A stretch of DNA of 64,000 nt, taken from NCBI GenBank assembly GCA_017627765.1, contig JAGAGD010000046.1:1-64000 (forward strand), written 5' to 3'. Position numbers and translations under genes: made by a program. Of this stretch, positions 1 through 9,638 are shown in pieces; position 1 is the first letter of the stretch; each line of letters begins with the position of its first letter. Below the pieces are notes generated by a model. That model was given only the letters and a program-made list of their open reading frames with translations. It did no database searches and was not told where the DNA came from. The DNA is from Prevotella sp. Its GTDB lineage: Bacteria; Bacteroidota; Bacteroidia; Bacteroidales; Bacteroidaceae.

Positions 1-295
1 GAACACTAGAGTAAAAAAAGAGTTAGTTTTTTTCATATTCAAATAGTTTTGTAATTTTCCTAATAACTAAATATACGGAATTATAATTTATATAAACTTC
101 AAATTTACGCCATAAAATAAAACTTTGAAAGTTTTAGATATTGCAAAGATAAAAAAAATTCCGCATATACTTAAATTAATTAGTAAATCTTTGATGAATT
201 GTCAAAATAAATATAACAATATTACACTTAATATTGACAAAATAACTCAACACTTTGATTAGGACTATAATGAATGCCGATAATGTGAAAACAAA
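1..295. other. noncoding left edge, no gene seen
   Basis: Very AT-rich sequence with no credible reading frame on either strand. It lies downstream of the leftward TPR gene. Apart from the terminator hairpin that begins at 296, I see no RNA gene or repeat here. Confidence 0.5.
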
Positions 296-322
296 GAGAG
301 GTGCGCTTATAGCACACCTCTC
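285..322 (-). terminator. Rho-independent terminator of the TPR gene
   Basis: An 8-bp stem pairs 296-303 with 315-322 (GAGAGGTG / CACCTCTC). Read on the minus strand the hairpin is followed by a T-rich tract (TTTGTTTT). It sits about 30 bp past the stop codon of the TPR gene and closes the leftward operon. Confidence 0.75.
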
Positions 323-354
323 CAATATTTTAATCTTTATTTATTCCCTAAATA

Positions 355-1785
355 TTAATCTTCCGCCTGAACAGTTTCTTCTTGCTGAGCTTCATGTGCC
401 TGCTTAGCAATAGAGTCATCAGGATCAAGGTCATAAAGTTTGTTAAGATAAACCTTAGCTGTATTAAAGTCATCCTTACTATTCCAATATGTATAACCAG
501 CAAATCTATAAGCTTGCTTTAGGTAACCGAGCTCTAAATCATCGCGATCTGATTTATTTTCTATAATCTCAATAACCTTATTGCTAAATTCAATTGTCAG
601 GTCGTCATATTCTGCATTATATGAGTTGTTAGCCTTACGAAGATATGCCCAAGCTGAGAGCTGAGGATACTTTTTAATTACATCATCATATACTTTCAGA
701 GATTTCTTGAAGTTATTTTCCTTATCAATACCTTCTTCAACGTTTTTCATATAGATGTCAGCCAAAGACTTATAGTCAGATGGTTTAGCCTCATCGTTCA
801 AGTTAAGGTATTTCTGCATAAGTTCAAGACTCTTATCCATCTCGTCCTTTCCTTTGTAAGAATCAGACATATAGCGATAAGCCTCAACCTTCTCCTCGTC
901 CTCTTTCAATGCGGTTTCAAACTGTGCAATAGCTTCATCATACTGTCCATTGCCATTGAGTGCACGACCATAGTTAATATAGTCTGTTGCATTCTTCTTA
1001 CCGTTATCGTTGAACACCATCATTGCATATTTCAACGCATCAGCATTTTCACCCAAGTCAATTGCATTAATTACTGCAAGACGAATAAGAGCTAAACTGT
1101 TAGGATGGATGCCTACACCCTGCTTTGCAACATCAAGTGAGAGTTTCTTGTTTCCAAGAATGTTTGCAGTAAATACATACTCAACAAACTTCTCTTCGTC
1201 TATGCTCTCCTTCTTAGCCATCTGGAAGAACTCAAGAGCCTTATCATAGTTTCTTGTAAGATAGTTAGAGTGACCTAGCTCAGCCTCTACAGGGAAGTTT
1301 GGCATAATCTTGCGCAATTCGTTAAGAACTCGCTCTGACTCTTGAGGATTAACTTTGCGGAATACATTTGCATAGCGCAGATAACCTTCTGCATTCTGTG
1401 GATCAGCAAAAATTGCACGATCATACCAGTTAGCAGCAGCACCTCCATCATCCTTCAAAGCCTCCACGTCGCCTTTGAGAATATAAGCATTACCATAGTT
1501 AGGATTTTTCTTCAATGCTAAATCAGCACATTCAGAAGCCTTATCAAACTGCTTTGCGCTCAAATAGCTGTTGCCTAAAGCAACAAGTGCCTCTGGATTT
1601 TTCTTAAACACTTTGGTGTAGTTCTTTACTAAGTCCTTAGCAACATCAACACCAGTTGGATTGGCCTTCAAAGCCGATGTAATAGGCGCAAGCATTGTCT
1701 TATAGTCAACATCTTGCGACATTGCAGATGATGATAATCCCATTACCATCACACCTGCGAGCAGATATTTATTAAAAATCTTCAT
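355..1785 (-). CDS. secreted tetratricopeptide-repeat protein
   Basis: A 476-aa protein with a Sec signal peptide (basic MKIFNK start, hydrophobic stretch to about residue 22, Ala-Met-Ser before the predicted cleavage) and then back-to-back TPR units over nearly the whole length. Repeated patterns such as A-L-x-x-N-P-x-Y-x-x-A-Y and G-x-x-Y-x-x-A-I are visible. The C-terminus is short and very acidic. TPR solenoids are protein-interaction scaffolds, and the signal peptide puts this one in the periplasm or at the inner face of the outer membrane. It is the last gene of the ExbB/ExbD/TonB cluster, 229 bp after the PstS-like gene, so it could have its own promoter. A link to TonB energy coupling is inferred from position only. 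Confidence 0.8.
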   Translation of the reverse strand: MKIFNKYLLAGVMVMGLSSSAMSQDVDYKTMLAPITSALKANPTGVDVAKDLVKNYTKVFKKNPEALVALGNSYLSAKQFDKASECADLALKKNPNYGNAYILKGDVEALKDDGGAAANWYDRAIFADPQNAEGYLRYANVFRKVNPQESERVLNELRKIMPNFPVEAELGHSNYLTRNYDKALEFFQMAKKESIDEEKFVEYVFTANILGNKKLSLDVAKQGVGIHPNSLALIRLAVINAIDLGENADALKYAMMVFNDNGKKNATDYINYGRALNGNGQYDEAIAQFETALKEDEEKVEAYRYMSDSYKGKDEMDKSLELMQKYLNLNDEAKPSDYKSLADIYMKNVEEGIDKENNFKKSLKVYDDVIKKYPQLSAWAYLRKANNSYNAEYDDLTIEFSNKVIEIIENKSDRDDLELGYLKQAYRFAGYTYWNSKDDFNTAKVYLNKLYDLDPDDSIAKQAHEAQQEETVQAED

Positions 1786-2013
1786 AGTCGTTCTCTACTT
1801 TAAATTAAACATTCATTTTTTAATTAAACTATAATTCAAATATAAAATACTATAATTATTTCTTTTTTATCCGAATTGATTTTAAATGGTTTAACAATAT
1901 ACTTTCTTCAAATATATAAATGCTAAATAAATCGTTACAATCTTAATTAAGACTTCATTATTAGTATCTTATTTGCGGTATTATCTTTATAATTAAGTTC
2001 TGAAATTGTCTAT

Positions 2014-2973
2014 TTATTCTTTTTTGACATTTACAGTCCTTATATTTATCTCACCTCTATATGGCAGCAGACCTGCTTTGAAAATAATCAGCTGTCCTTT
2101 TGGACCTGCTATGAAATTAGCAAAACTCCAAGGCAAAGCACGCTGTGGATCAACTGCTATTGCATAAAGAGTACGAACAAAAGGATAACGTCCATCAAGC
2201 AAGTAGCCTTGATATGGCTTCCAGCTGTTCTGAGGAGTTGCTATATCGCGTGTTGTCACATTCATGACATGGATATTCTTCTTAAAAGTAGTGTTGGTAG
2301 AGTCTCTACGGTCATTCAACCAGTTGGAGCCAATAACACCGATAGCATTCGGGGTTTTGTCTACATAGTCAATAACGTCTTTACTTGTCTTGGCTGCCAC
2401 AATATTAGGGCTGTCAATGGGCTTACCACCAAGAATTGAATCAACTACATAGTGAAGTGTAGCAGACTGTTTATTGTCGAAAACAACTTCAATCTCTCCC
2501 CTATTAGAACCTTTATATACTTGATTCCAATTTCTCACTTTGCCGCTAAGGATTTTCTTTACATCATTAACGGTAATACATGTATCATTATTCTGCTTAT
2601 TGACAATCAGAGCAAGACCGTCATAACCAATAGGCATTACGACAGGTATCTGCTTCTTTGTCCTGAAATAAGCTATCTCGCTCTCAGTCAGTCCTCGTGA
2701 AGTAATCAATAAGCAAGTCTGAAGGTTCTTAAGCTTATTAAGACCTTCAATTTCATCTGTATAGTTTGGAGTAAGATGAGCCTTAGGATACTGATATTCA
2801 AACTGTTCCCTTAACTCATCGATTATGGGGCTAAAACTTTCGTCAGAGACGAAAGAAATCGTCCCTGACGTTTTAGTATCTGTTCTGCCACCTCTATTCT
2901 TCTTTGTGCAGGCTACGAAGATGCAACCTACAACAAAGAATAATAGAAATGTGATATAAAAATTCTTTTTCAT
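2014..2973 (-). CDS. PstS-like substrate-binding lipoprotein
   Basis: A 319-aa lipoprotein. The start at 2973 was chosen because it gives a clean signal peptide with a lipobox (Phe-Val-Ala-Cys, Cys22), whereas upstream in-frame codons give a non-signal leader. The mature part is a type II periplasmic-binding-protein fold of the PstS/PBP-like family: an S-G-T-I-S-F-V-S-D-E-S start, a G-Y-D-G-L-A-L-I-V-N strand, and a C-terminal S-W-x-x-Y-Q-G-Y-L-L-D-G-R-Y-P-F segment. True PstS delivers phosphate to PstCAB, but no ABC permease or ATPase genes are nearby. The gene instead starts 22 bp after tonB in the exbB-exbD-exbD-tonB operon. Ligand and role are therefore open; a sensing or scaffold function with the Ton complex is possible. 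Confidence 0.75.
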   Translation of the reverse strand: MKKNFYITFLLFFVVGCIFVACTKKNRGGRTDTKTSGTISFVSDESFSPIIDELREQFEYQYPKAHLTPNYTDEIEGLNKLKNLQTCLLITSRGLTESEIAYFRTKKQIPVVMPIGYDGLALIVNKQNNDTCITVNDVKKILSGKVRNWNQVYKGSNRGEIEVVFDNKQSATLHYVVDSILGGKPIDSPNIVAAKTSKDVIDYVDKTPNAIGVIGSNWLNDRRDSTNTTFKKNIHVMNVTTRDIATPQNSWKPYQGYLLDGRYPFVRTLYAIAVDPQRALPWSFANFIAGPKGQLIIFKAGLLPYRGEINIRTVNVKKE

Positions 2974-2995
2974 CGTGAATGAAGAAAAAACTTTA

Positions 2996-3829
2996 TTACT
3001 GAAGCTTGAATGAGACAGGCAATGTGTACTTAACACGAACTGGCTGACCATTATTGATACCTGGAGTCCACTTCGGCATCATAGAAACGACGCGTATAGC
3101 CTCTTTTTCAAGAGATGGGTCAGGGCTGCGAACAGCCTTAATCTGAGTTACTGAACCGTCTTTTTCTACGACAAATTGCACAATTACCTTACCTTCAATA
3201 CCATTTTCCTCAGCAGCTGCAGGATAACGCAAGTTCTGGTTGAGCCACTGATTAATGTTACCCTTGAAAGATGGTGACTTTTCAACAACCTCAAAGATCT
3301 TTTCTGCAACCTCTTTCTTTGGTTCTGGTGGAGGAGGTGTACCTACCTCTTCTTCAACCTTGATAGCCTCAGTAAGACGGTCTTTAGTACCTTCTTGGTC
3401 TTTAGCACCGACAGCAACGTCTTCTTTCAAGTCAGCCTGATTAGTCAGCTGGTTTTCCTCTTTTACGAGTTCGTCCTTCTTGATGACAGGTGCTGTGAAC
3501 TTCTGAGTTTCACGAACAACTTCCTTCACCTTTTCAGGTTCGATCTGCTTTTCAATCTTTGGCTGTTCTTTCTTTTCACGAGCCTGCTCTTGCAGTTTAG
3601 AAAGCTCAAGAGCTTCCATACGTGCAATGCGCTCAGCTTCTCTTTGTTCTTCAATTACTTTCCAAGCAAGGAAGCCTCCGATAAGCAATGCAGCAATGAG
3701 CAGGATAACAAGGGCTTTGATGTTACGACCAGAAGTACCCTTACGCAACTGATAAGCTCCGTATGACTGGTTCTTGTCGGCGAACACCATATCTACCCAT
3801 TTAGGATCGAATAAATCTATTTTTGCCAT
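2996..3829 (-). CDS. tonB: energy transducer TonB
   Basis: A 277-aa TonB-family protein. A cytoplasmic N-terminus of about 33 residues precedes one transmembrane helix (about 36-56, A-L-L-I-G-G-F-L-A-W-K). A long charged, Lys/Glu-rich periplasmic linker with a Pro run (PPPPEPKKE) follows, and the last 90 residues are a TonB C-terminal domain (N-L-R-Y-P-A-A-A, G-x-V-x-V-x-F-V-V-x-x-D-G-S, W-x-P-G). It transmits the proton-motive force harnessed by ExbB/ExbD to TonB-dependent outer-membrane receptors. The gene is 34 bp downstream of the second exbD. The longer cytoplasmic part differs from enterobacterial TonB but is usual in Bacteroidota. Confidence 0.9.
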   Translation of the reverse strand: MAKIDLFDPKWVDMVFADKNQSYGAYQLRKGTSGRNIKALVILLIAALLIGGFLAWKVIEEQREAERIARMEALELSKLQEQAREKKEQPKIEKQIEPEKVKEVVRETQKFTAPVIKKDELVKEENQLTNQADLKEDVAVGAKDQEGTKDRLTEAIKVEEEVGTPPPPEPKKEVAEKIFEVVEKSPSFKGNINQWLNQNLRYPAAAEENGIEGKVIVQFVVEKDGSVTQIKAVRSPDPSLEKEAIRVVSMMPKWTPGINNGQPVRVKYTLPVSFKLQ

Positions 3830-3863
3830 TGTATTCTAATCTTTTTAAAGTTATTATGTCATC

Positions 3864-4517
3864 TTACATCTTAACACCCTTAGACTCTAACAAATGTTTG
3901 TCATCAGAGCTAATCTTGTCGATAACATAAGTACCAATACTCAAAATCTGCATTTCATCAAGAGCGTCAACCATGTTCTTATAAGAAGCATTGTCGGTTG
4001 GCTTGATAACCACTGTCAGTGTAGGAATCTTACCGTCGTCAAGTTCACCTCTCTTGAGTTTGTTCAACTCTCTCTGGAAGGTTGAGTCTGGCCACATCTT
4101 AGGTTCCTTAGCTTTCTTAGCATTCAGTTCCTTAACAGCCAGCTCAATGCGCTTAACAGGCACAGTTCCGTCTTCTGTAGCATGGTTTCTGAGAACATTA
4201 CGAACTCCGTCCTTACCGTTGCCCCAACGGGTTTCTTTCAGCCAGTTAGGATTATCGTACTGAGGAATTCCTTCACCATAGTAAATCTTATTATCGGCTG
4301 CAACATAGAGAGTTACTGTCTCGGAAGCCTTAGCCTCATTCTTCTTGTCGTCCTGTACGTCCTCGTTGCTAGGCATGGTAAGCTCCATTGTCTGTGGCTT
4401 ACTCAAAGTTGTACAGAGCATGAAGAATGTGATAAGAAGCATGAGCATATCCACCATCGGCGTAAAGTCGACGCGGACGTTCATTTTTTTCTGTTTGCTT
4501 TCTTTCTTCTTTGCCAT
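3864..4517 (-). CDS. exbD: biopolymer transporter ExbD (second copy)
   Basis: A 217-aa ExbD/TolR-family protein. A basic cytoplasmic start leads into a single membrane helix containing the proton-path aspartate in the motif D-F-T-P-M-V-D (Asp23). The periplasmic part has a K-x-x-D-N-x-x-Y-K-x-M-V-D-A-L-D-E-M signature near the end. Its ATG overlaps the stop codon of the preceding exbD by one base (TAATG), so the two are translationally coupled. ExbD forms the rotor/plug within the ExbB pentamer that drives TonB. Two different ExbD proteins encoded in tandem suggest a heterodimeric plug, which is inferred and not shown here. Confidence 0.9.
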   Translation of the reverse strand: MAKKKESKQKKMNVRVDFTPMVDMLMLLITFFMLCTTLSKPQTMELTMPSNEDVQDDKKNEAKASETVTLYVAADNKIYYGEGIPQYDNPNWLKETRWGNGKDGVRNVLRNHATEDGTVPVKRIELAVKELNAKKAKEPKMWPDSTFQRELNKLKRGELDDGKIPTLTVVIKPTDNASYKNMVDALDEMQILSIGTYVIDKISSDDKHLLESKGVKM

Positions 4518-5161
4518 TACTCTTCCTCCGATTTCTTAAGATTTGTAATCATGTAGTAGTGGCTCTCATCCATGTCCTGAAGTTCGTTCATGACTTTCTT
4601 AACAGTCTTATAAGGTGTGGTAGCATCAGCCTTCAAAGCGATTTTGATATCGTTGTTAGCTGCACGAGCTGCATTAACCCATAACTGGAATTCGCTCATA
4701 CCACCGTCGATACTGTCAAGTGGAATACCCTTCTCGCCAATAGTCTTTGCTCTATTCTGGCTTGAAAGTGACAGATAGTTAGCAAGTTCGGTCATAGGAA
4801 CACCGAATGTTGACTCAGCTTTGAAGTTCTTAATCTGCTCTCCAGAGAGATTGATACCGAACTGTCCGGTCATATCTGTCAGAGTAGCCTCTAATTGGTC
4901 TACATTATCAATACTCATAAATACTTGGCCTTCACCGGTTGGTTTTCCGGCAGCATCCTTTTCAGGACTTACCAAGATTGTCAAGACACCGTTTTCTGGC
5001 ACCTTAATCTCTGACACTGAACCTGGTGTATTAACCTTCACTGGCTCATTCTTGACGAAAGTACTCGTCAACATGAAGAAGGTCAACAACAGTGTCATCA
5101 CGTCAGACATAGGTGTCATGTCTATCCAGATGTCACTTTTCTTAATTTTTACTTTACCCAT
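4517..5161 (-). CDS. exbD: biopolymer transporter ExbD (first copy)
   Basis: A 214-aa ExbD/TolR-family protein. The membrane helix carries the conserved aspartate (Asp20) in I-D-M-T-P-M-S-D-V-M-T-L-L-L-T-F-F-M-L. A large periplasmic domain ends with L-K-A-D-A-T-T-P-Y-K-T-V-K-K-V-M. It differs clearly in sequence from its downstream neighbour, so this is an old pair and not a recent duplication. It is 31 bp after exbB in the same operon. Confidence 0.9.
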   Translation of the reverse strand: MGKVKIKKSDIWIDMTPMSDVMTLLLTFFMLTSTFVKNEPVKVNTPGSVSEIKVPENGVLTILVSPEKDAAGKPTGEGQVFMSIDNVDQLEATLTDMTGQFGINLSGEQIKNFKAESTFGVPMTELANYLSLSSQNRAKTIGEKGIPLDSIDGGMSEFQLWVNAARAANNDIKIALKADATTPYKTVKKVMNELQDMDESHYYMITNLKKSEEE

Positions 5162-5192
5162 AGCGATAAAATTTTAAAGGGTTAGCAAAAAA

Positions 5193-6017
5193 TTAAGCTT
5201 CTTCTGCGTGGTTTGCTTCGTAGGTCTGAGCGATTGAATAACCAACCTCATCGAGGGCGTATGTCAACTTGTCCACCTTGTTGGTGTAGTAGTTGTAAGA
5301 AACAACTGCGAACCAAGATGTTGCGATACCGAAGGCTGTGTTGATAAGAGCCTCAGAAATACCTTGTGACAGAGCAGCTGAGTCAGCACCACCACCTGCA
5401 GAAAGAGCAGAGAATGAACGAATCATACCTACAACGGTACCGAGAAGACCGGTAAGAGTACCCAGTGTTACGATAGTAGCGATGATAGGCAGGTTCATTG
5501 TCAGTGTAGGCATTTCGAGCTGAGTAGCTTCTTCGTGTGCCTGCTGAATCTTAGCAACCTTCTGTGCTTTCTTGATACCAGATGTAGACTGCATTTCATC
5601 ATAAGCGTTGAGTGAAGCGTAAACTACATTAGCAACAGAACCCTTCTGCTTGTCGCAGAGCTGCTTAGCCTTAGCGAAATCATTAGCATTGAGGGCAGCC
5701 TTGATGCTTTCAACAAACTTAGGCAGTGAACCCTTACCGAATGCGGTCTTAAGAGCAAGCCAGCGCTCAATAGACATAGCGATTACGGTGAGAAGCAGAG
5801 AGTGGATAACTGGTACGATGATACCACCCTTGAAGATTGTACCCCAAACGTCAGTTGGCTGCTCCATGCTTTCGTCAGCAAAGTGAGAAGCGTGTCCAAA
5901 CCATGTGAAGAATACGATAAATGCTACGATAGCGCAAACTATGATAATCCAGAATGCACCTCTAACTCCTTGAAAGCCCTGATTCTTTTTAGGGCTAGCT
6001 GTTTTTGTTGTTGCCAT
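5193..6017 (-). CDS. exbB: MotA/TolQ/ExbB proton channel family protein
   Basis: A 274-aa protein with the ExbB/TolQ layout: one N-terminal membrane helix (about 22-44), a second about 65-85, a cytoplasmic region with a long K-A-Q-K-V-A-K-I-Q-Q-A-H-E-E helix, and two C-terminal helices (about 175-200 and 220-243). The latter contain the T-L-G-T-L-T-G-L-L-G-T-V-x-G-M signature and I-N-T-A-F-G-I-A-T. It forms the pentameric stator that conducts protons for ExbD/TonB. It is the first gene of the operon, with a predicted promoter about 125 bp upstream. Confidence 0.92.
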   Translation of the reverse strand: MATTKTASPKKNQGFQGVRGAFWIIIVCAIVAFIVFFTWFGHASHFADESMEQPTDVWGTIFKGGIIVPVIHSLLLTVIAMSIERWLALKTAFGKGSLPKFVESIKAALNANDFAKAKQLCDKQKGSVANVVYASLNAYDEMQSTSGIKKAQKVAKIQQAHEEATQLEMPTLTMNLPIIATIVTLGTLTGLLGTVVGMIRSFSALSAGGGADSAALSQGISEALINTAFGIATSWFAVVSYNYYTNKVDKLTYALDEVGYSIAQTYEANHAEEA

Positions 6018-6405
6018 AATTGATTTTTTTAGATTTAAAATTATTAATAATTAGTTATAATATTTCTCTCGATATGATATTTTGCTGTTTCCAGCCGTCA
6101 ATTACTTACGATTTTATCACCTAAGTGTGTTTTTAACTTCGCAAAGATAATAAAAACGCATGAACTATCCTTACTATTAAGAAGTTTTAACAACCTTTTT
6201 GGCGTTTTTTTCTCAATTCAAAGGTGATATTGGCAATATCATTCTCTGAAAAAGGCAGTATTTACACTATTGGCATTGCGCTGTTTCTTGCCCAGCACAT
6301 GCTAATTGCTTACTTTTGAAAACGCATTTATCCGCATTTTATTTTATAATGCGCATAAAAGTTTTGCATTTTTATATTAAGTTATATTTTGCAAAGACTT
6401 GCCTG
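6018..6405. promoter_or_regulatory. intergenic region with promoter of the exbB operon
   Basis: This 388-bp AT-rich gap holds no gene. On the minus strand a Bacteroidota -7 element TATCTTTG is present (plus coordinates 6142-6149, CAAAGATA), giving a predicted start near 6138 and a leader of about 120 nt before exbB. The part next to ribBA (6200-6400) shows no clear hairpin terminator. Confidence 0.55.
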
Positions 6406-7620
6406 TTATAGGTGCAGGTTGTGTCCCATGCGCTCCTTCTTTGTCTTCAGATAGCGCAGATTATACTCGTTAGGAGTAATCTCTATAGGTACGTTCTCTA
6501 CTATCTCAAGTCCGTAGGCTGCAAGACCAACTCGCTTTACAGGGTTGTTTGACATGAGTCTCATCTTTTTCACTCCGAGGTGTCTTAGCATCTGCGCTCC
6601 GCAGCCATAGTCGCGCTCGTCGCTCTTAAAGCCTAAGTGAAGATTAGCGTCTACGGTGTCATATCCTTCTTCCTGCAACTTATATGCTGCAATCTTGTTC
6701 ATCAGTCCGATGCCCCTGCCCTCTTGCTGCATATAGACAAGAACTCCCTTGCCTTCTTTCTCAATCATCTGCATAGCCTTGTGCAGCTGTTCGCCGCAGT
6801 CGCAGCGCTTACTGCTGAATATGTCGCCAGTAGAGCAAGAAGAATGTACGCGCACAAGGATTGGTTCGTCTGGTTCCCACTCGCCTTTGACAAGAGCCAT
6901 GTGCTCAAGTCCGTTGCTTTGCTGACGGAAAGGAATCAGTTTGAAATGTCCGTATTCTGTAGGCATGTCAACTTCATCGCCAACTTCTATGATTGACTCT
7001 TTTTTCAGACGGTAGGCTATTAGGTCTTTGATTGAAATAATTTTCATGTCCCATTCCTTAGCCAGTTTTTGCAACTGTGGCATTCTTGCCATTGTTCCGT
7101 CTTCGTTCATTATTTCCATCAGCGCACCTGCAGGATAGAGTCCAGACAGGCGACAGAGGTCTACTGCTGCCTCTGTGTGTCCGCTTCGGCGAAGCACTCC
7201 GTGGTCTTGTGCGTATAGAGGGTTGATATGTCCAGGTCTGCCGAATGTCTGCGGAGTAGACTTTGGGTCAGCCAATGCACGTATTGTTGCAGCGCGGTCG
7301 CTTGCCGACACACCTGTAGAGCATCCTTCGAGCTTGTCTACCGTAACAGTGAACGGTGTGCCAAGCATTGAAGTATTGTCAGACACCTGATGTGGCAAGT
7401 CCAGTTCCTTGCATCTGCTTATCGTGATAGGCACACAAAGCACACCTCTGGCGTTCTTCAGCATGAAGTTCACCTTTTCTGGTGTTATCTTCTCGGCAGC
7501 CATGATGAGGTCACCTTCGTTCTCTCTGTCTTCGTCATCAACAACAATAACGAATTTACCTTCCTTAAAATCTACGAGAGCCTCCTCTATAGTATTCAGT
7601 TTTGTTGTTTCCATAGTCAT
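6406..7620 (-). CDS. ribBA: bifunctional DHBP synthase / GTP cyclohydrolase II
   Basis: A 404-aa fusion of the two entry enzymes of riboflavin synthesis. Residues 1 to about 205 are 3,4-dihydroxy-2-butanone-4-phosphate synthase, with the acidic loop [10 protein letters not shown] and [10 protein letters not shown]. Residues about 206-404 are GTP cyclohydrolase II, with [10 protein letters not shown] and the zinc cysteines in S-S-K-R-C-D-C-G, plus Q-E-G-R-G-I-G-L. All key residues appear intact. Start at 7620 or two codons later (7614) cannot be separated. It is the third gene of a leftward group (START-like, LptF/G, ribBA), 95 bp after the permease. Confidence 0.95.
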   Translation of the reverse strand: MTMETTKLNTIEEALVDFKEGKFVIVVDDEDRENEGDLIMAAEKITPEKVNFMLKNARGVLCVPITISRCKELDLPHQVSDNTSMLGTPFTVTVDKLEGCSTGVSASDRAATIRALADPKSTPQTFGRPGHINPLYAQDHGVLRRSGHTEAAVDLCRLSGLYPAGALMEIMNEDGTMARMPQLQKLAKEWDMKIISIKDLIAYRLKKESIIEVGDEVDMPTEYGHFKLIPFRQQSNGLEHMALVKGEWEPDEPILVRVHSSCSTGDIFSSKRCDCGEQLHKAMQMIEKEGKGVLVYMQQEGRGIGLMNKIAAYKLQEEGYDTVDANLHLGFKSDERDYGCGAQMLRHLGVKKMRLMSNNPVKRVGLAAYGLEIVENVPIEITPNEYNLRYLKTKKERMGHNLHL

Positions 7621-7715
7621 TTACCTATGTTTAAGTTGTTATTATTTCAAAATTATAAAATTAGTGTTTCGTTTTTTCTATTTATACCTTATTATATAAT
7701 ATAAATATAATGCTA

Positions 7716-9620
7716 TTACTTATCCCATCCGTTTTTTACGATCTGCGACAGTATAATGTTATTAGCATTTGTAATTGTCCTGAGGTCGCGATGCAGACGA
7801 CGGCGGAAGCGCCACATTCTGAAATAGAAGAATATTCCCAATGGCAGTATCACGGCAGAGGCAACATTCATCCACTTTCGGTCAAAAGGCCTTGTATGCG
7901 CTTTCACTGCCAAGACTGGATATGTGCTGAGCGTGCCCACTATCACTTTGTCGCGGCTGTTAGACAAATCTTCTATCATAGCCTCCAACTGTTCGTTCAT
8001 GGTTTCTATCTCATTATCAGGCTGATAACGGAAGAAAGTGCTTACAACATTTGGAGGTGTTTTCAGTCTGTGAACCGACGAGTAGCGTTCTATTTCGTCA
8101 TTCATTGTCTTGATTGTCTGTACATCTTCTGCATAATGCGGATCATTGATTATCACTTCCTTGCCATAAGAAGGTCGTTTCATTCTCAGTCCAAGCATCC
8201 TCATCAGTACATTTCTGTAGGCATCTACGTTGAACACAGCAGAGTCGTTGTTTGCCTTATAGGTGAAGAATATTGCTACTGGGGCAAGCACCGCTGTTGC
8301 TATTCCTTTTCCGAACCATACTGCCCATATTCCACCTCGCGCCATTCTATATCCAGTATTGTCAAGGATATAATATATAATGAACACCAAGACGCTAATA
8401 ATAATCGGCACGCCGAGTCCGCCCTTCCTTATAATTGCTCCAAGCGGTGCACCAATGAAGAAAAATATTATGCACGACAGGGCAAGCGTAAACTTGTTCC
8501 ATTTCTCGATACGGTGCTGACGGATTATCTTGTCGCCGTCAGAAGTCAGCATGCTCCGAAACTCTAAGTCGCTTGCTTGCTGCTGCGACCGTGCCAACGC
8601 TGTGTTAAGGGCTGCCCTTCTCTCCGAATTGCTATGCTTTGCAAACATAGAGTCGAGGACAAGTTCCCTGTCGTTCATCTTAGCAATGCGCAGCGAGTCT
8701 TTCTGCTTTAGATTAGGTATATTATATACTATCTGCTTTGCATCATTATAGAACACATGGCCTATGCTGTCATAATAATGATTGAGCGAGTCTATGTCGT
8801 GATGCAACTGGCTAAGACTTTTTCCTCTCGCATTGTTTGCAAGAGAACCTGCATCGGCAAGATTAAACTCTCTGTCAAAATCTATTACGAGCGTCTTGTG
8901 CCAGAACGACTCTCTTCTATATGGCACACCAACACTGCCCGCCAGCTCTTGCGAGCGCATATTCTCAAACCACTCTCCACTATATAGATTTAGCACGAGA
9001 TGTTTCTTCTCGGCTGTTGACTGCAACATTCCAGAGTCTGCCAGTATAATGGCTGCATCTTCGTAACTGCTCGTCATTCGGTAAATCATTATTCCATACA
9101 ACTTGCCTGTATCAAGATTCTTTTTCTGCACATAGATATTGCAGTTTGGCAGTCCGTCGTAGAACACGCCTTCAGGAATTTCGAGTTCAGGGCTCTGCTG
9201 CTTCATCGAGACAAGCAGTTGGGTAAGTTGCTGATTTGCATGCGGGCCTGCATTGTTCTGGAAATAGAACGACCCGCAGGCTATCAGTACAGACACAAAC
9301 ATCAGCGGTCTGAGAGCCTGCATAAGGGAGATGCCTGCCGACTTTATGGCAGTAAGTTCAGAACTTTCTCCTAAGTTTCCAAAGGTAATGAGAGAAGAGA
9401 GAAGAATGGCAAGCGGCAATGCCTGCGGCACGAGAAACAGTCCCATATACCAGAAGAACTGCGCCAACACTTCTACAGAAAGTCCTTTTCCTATTAGCTT
9501 GTCAACGTGTTGCCACAAAAACTGCATCATCAAGACAAACTGGCAGATGAAAAATGTTCCGACAAAGAGTAGTCCGAACTGCTTAACAATAAATATATCT
9601 AACTTTCTGATACGGAACAT
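7716..9620 (-). CDS. LptF/LptG family lipopolysaccharide export permease
   Basis: A 634-aa YjgP/YjgQ-family permease. Membrane helices cluster at the N-terminus (about 10-110), then a periplasmic beta-jellyroll-like region (about 130-290), then further helices (about 365-450) with the S-C-I-I-F-F-F-I-G-A-P-L-G-A-I-I-R-K-G-G motif typical of the family. The C-terminal 180 residues form an extra cytoplasmic segment ending in a membrane helix and a basic tail, longer than the roughly 360-aa E. coli proteins and common in Bacteroidota. With LptB it extracts LPS from the inner membrane. It starts 18 bp after the START-like gene and is probably co-transcribed with it and with ribBA. Confidence 0.88.
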   Translation of the reverse strand: MFRIRKLDIFIVKQFGLLFVGTFFICQFVLMMQFLWQHVDKLIGKGLSVEVLAQFFWYMGLFLVPQALPLAILLSSLITFGNLGESSELTAIKSAGISLMQALRPLMFVSVLIACGSFYFQNNAGPHANQQLTQLLVSMKQQSPELEIPEGVFYDGLPNCNIYVQKKNLDTGKLYGIMIYRMTSSYEDAAIILADSGMLQSTAEKKHLVLNLYSGEWFENMRSQELAGSVGVPYRRESFWHKTLVIDFDREFNLADAGSLANNARGKSLSQLHHDIDSLNHYYDSIGHVFYNDAKQIVYNIPNLKQKDSLRIAKMNDRELVLDSMFAKHSNSERRAALNTALARSQQQASDLEFRSMLTSDGDKIIRQHRIEKWNKFTLALSCIIFFFIGAPLGAIIRKGGLGVPIIISVLVFIIYYILDNTGYRMARGGIWAVWFGKGIATAVLAPVAIFFTYKANNDSAVFNVDAYRNVLMRMLGLRMKRPSYGKEVIINDPHYAEDVQTIKTMNDEIERYSSVHRLKTPPNVVSTFFRYQPDNEIETMNEQLEAMIEDLSNSRDKVIVGTLSTYPVLAVKAHTRPFDRKWMNVASAVILPLGIFFYFRMWRFRRRLHRDLRTITNANNIILSQIVKNGWDK

Positions 9621-9638
9621 TACAATAATAAAAACTGA

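Noticed and set aside
2996..3051. Longer PstS-like protein starting at 3051 and overlapping tonB
   Set aside because: The extra 26 residues precede the lipoprotein signal peptide and would destroy it; ATG 2973 fits both the signal and operon spacing.
7710..8567. A 285-codon open frame on the plus strand
   Set aside because: It lies wholly antisense to the LptF/G permease gene (apart from a few bases at its start), has no recognisable protein features and is Cys/His/Tyr-rich in the manner of reverse-strand translations.
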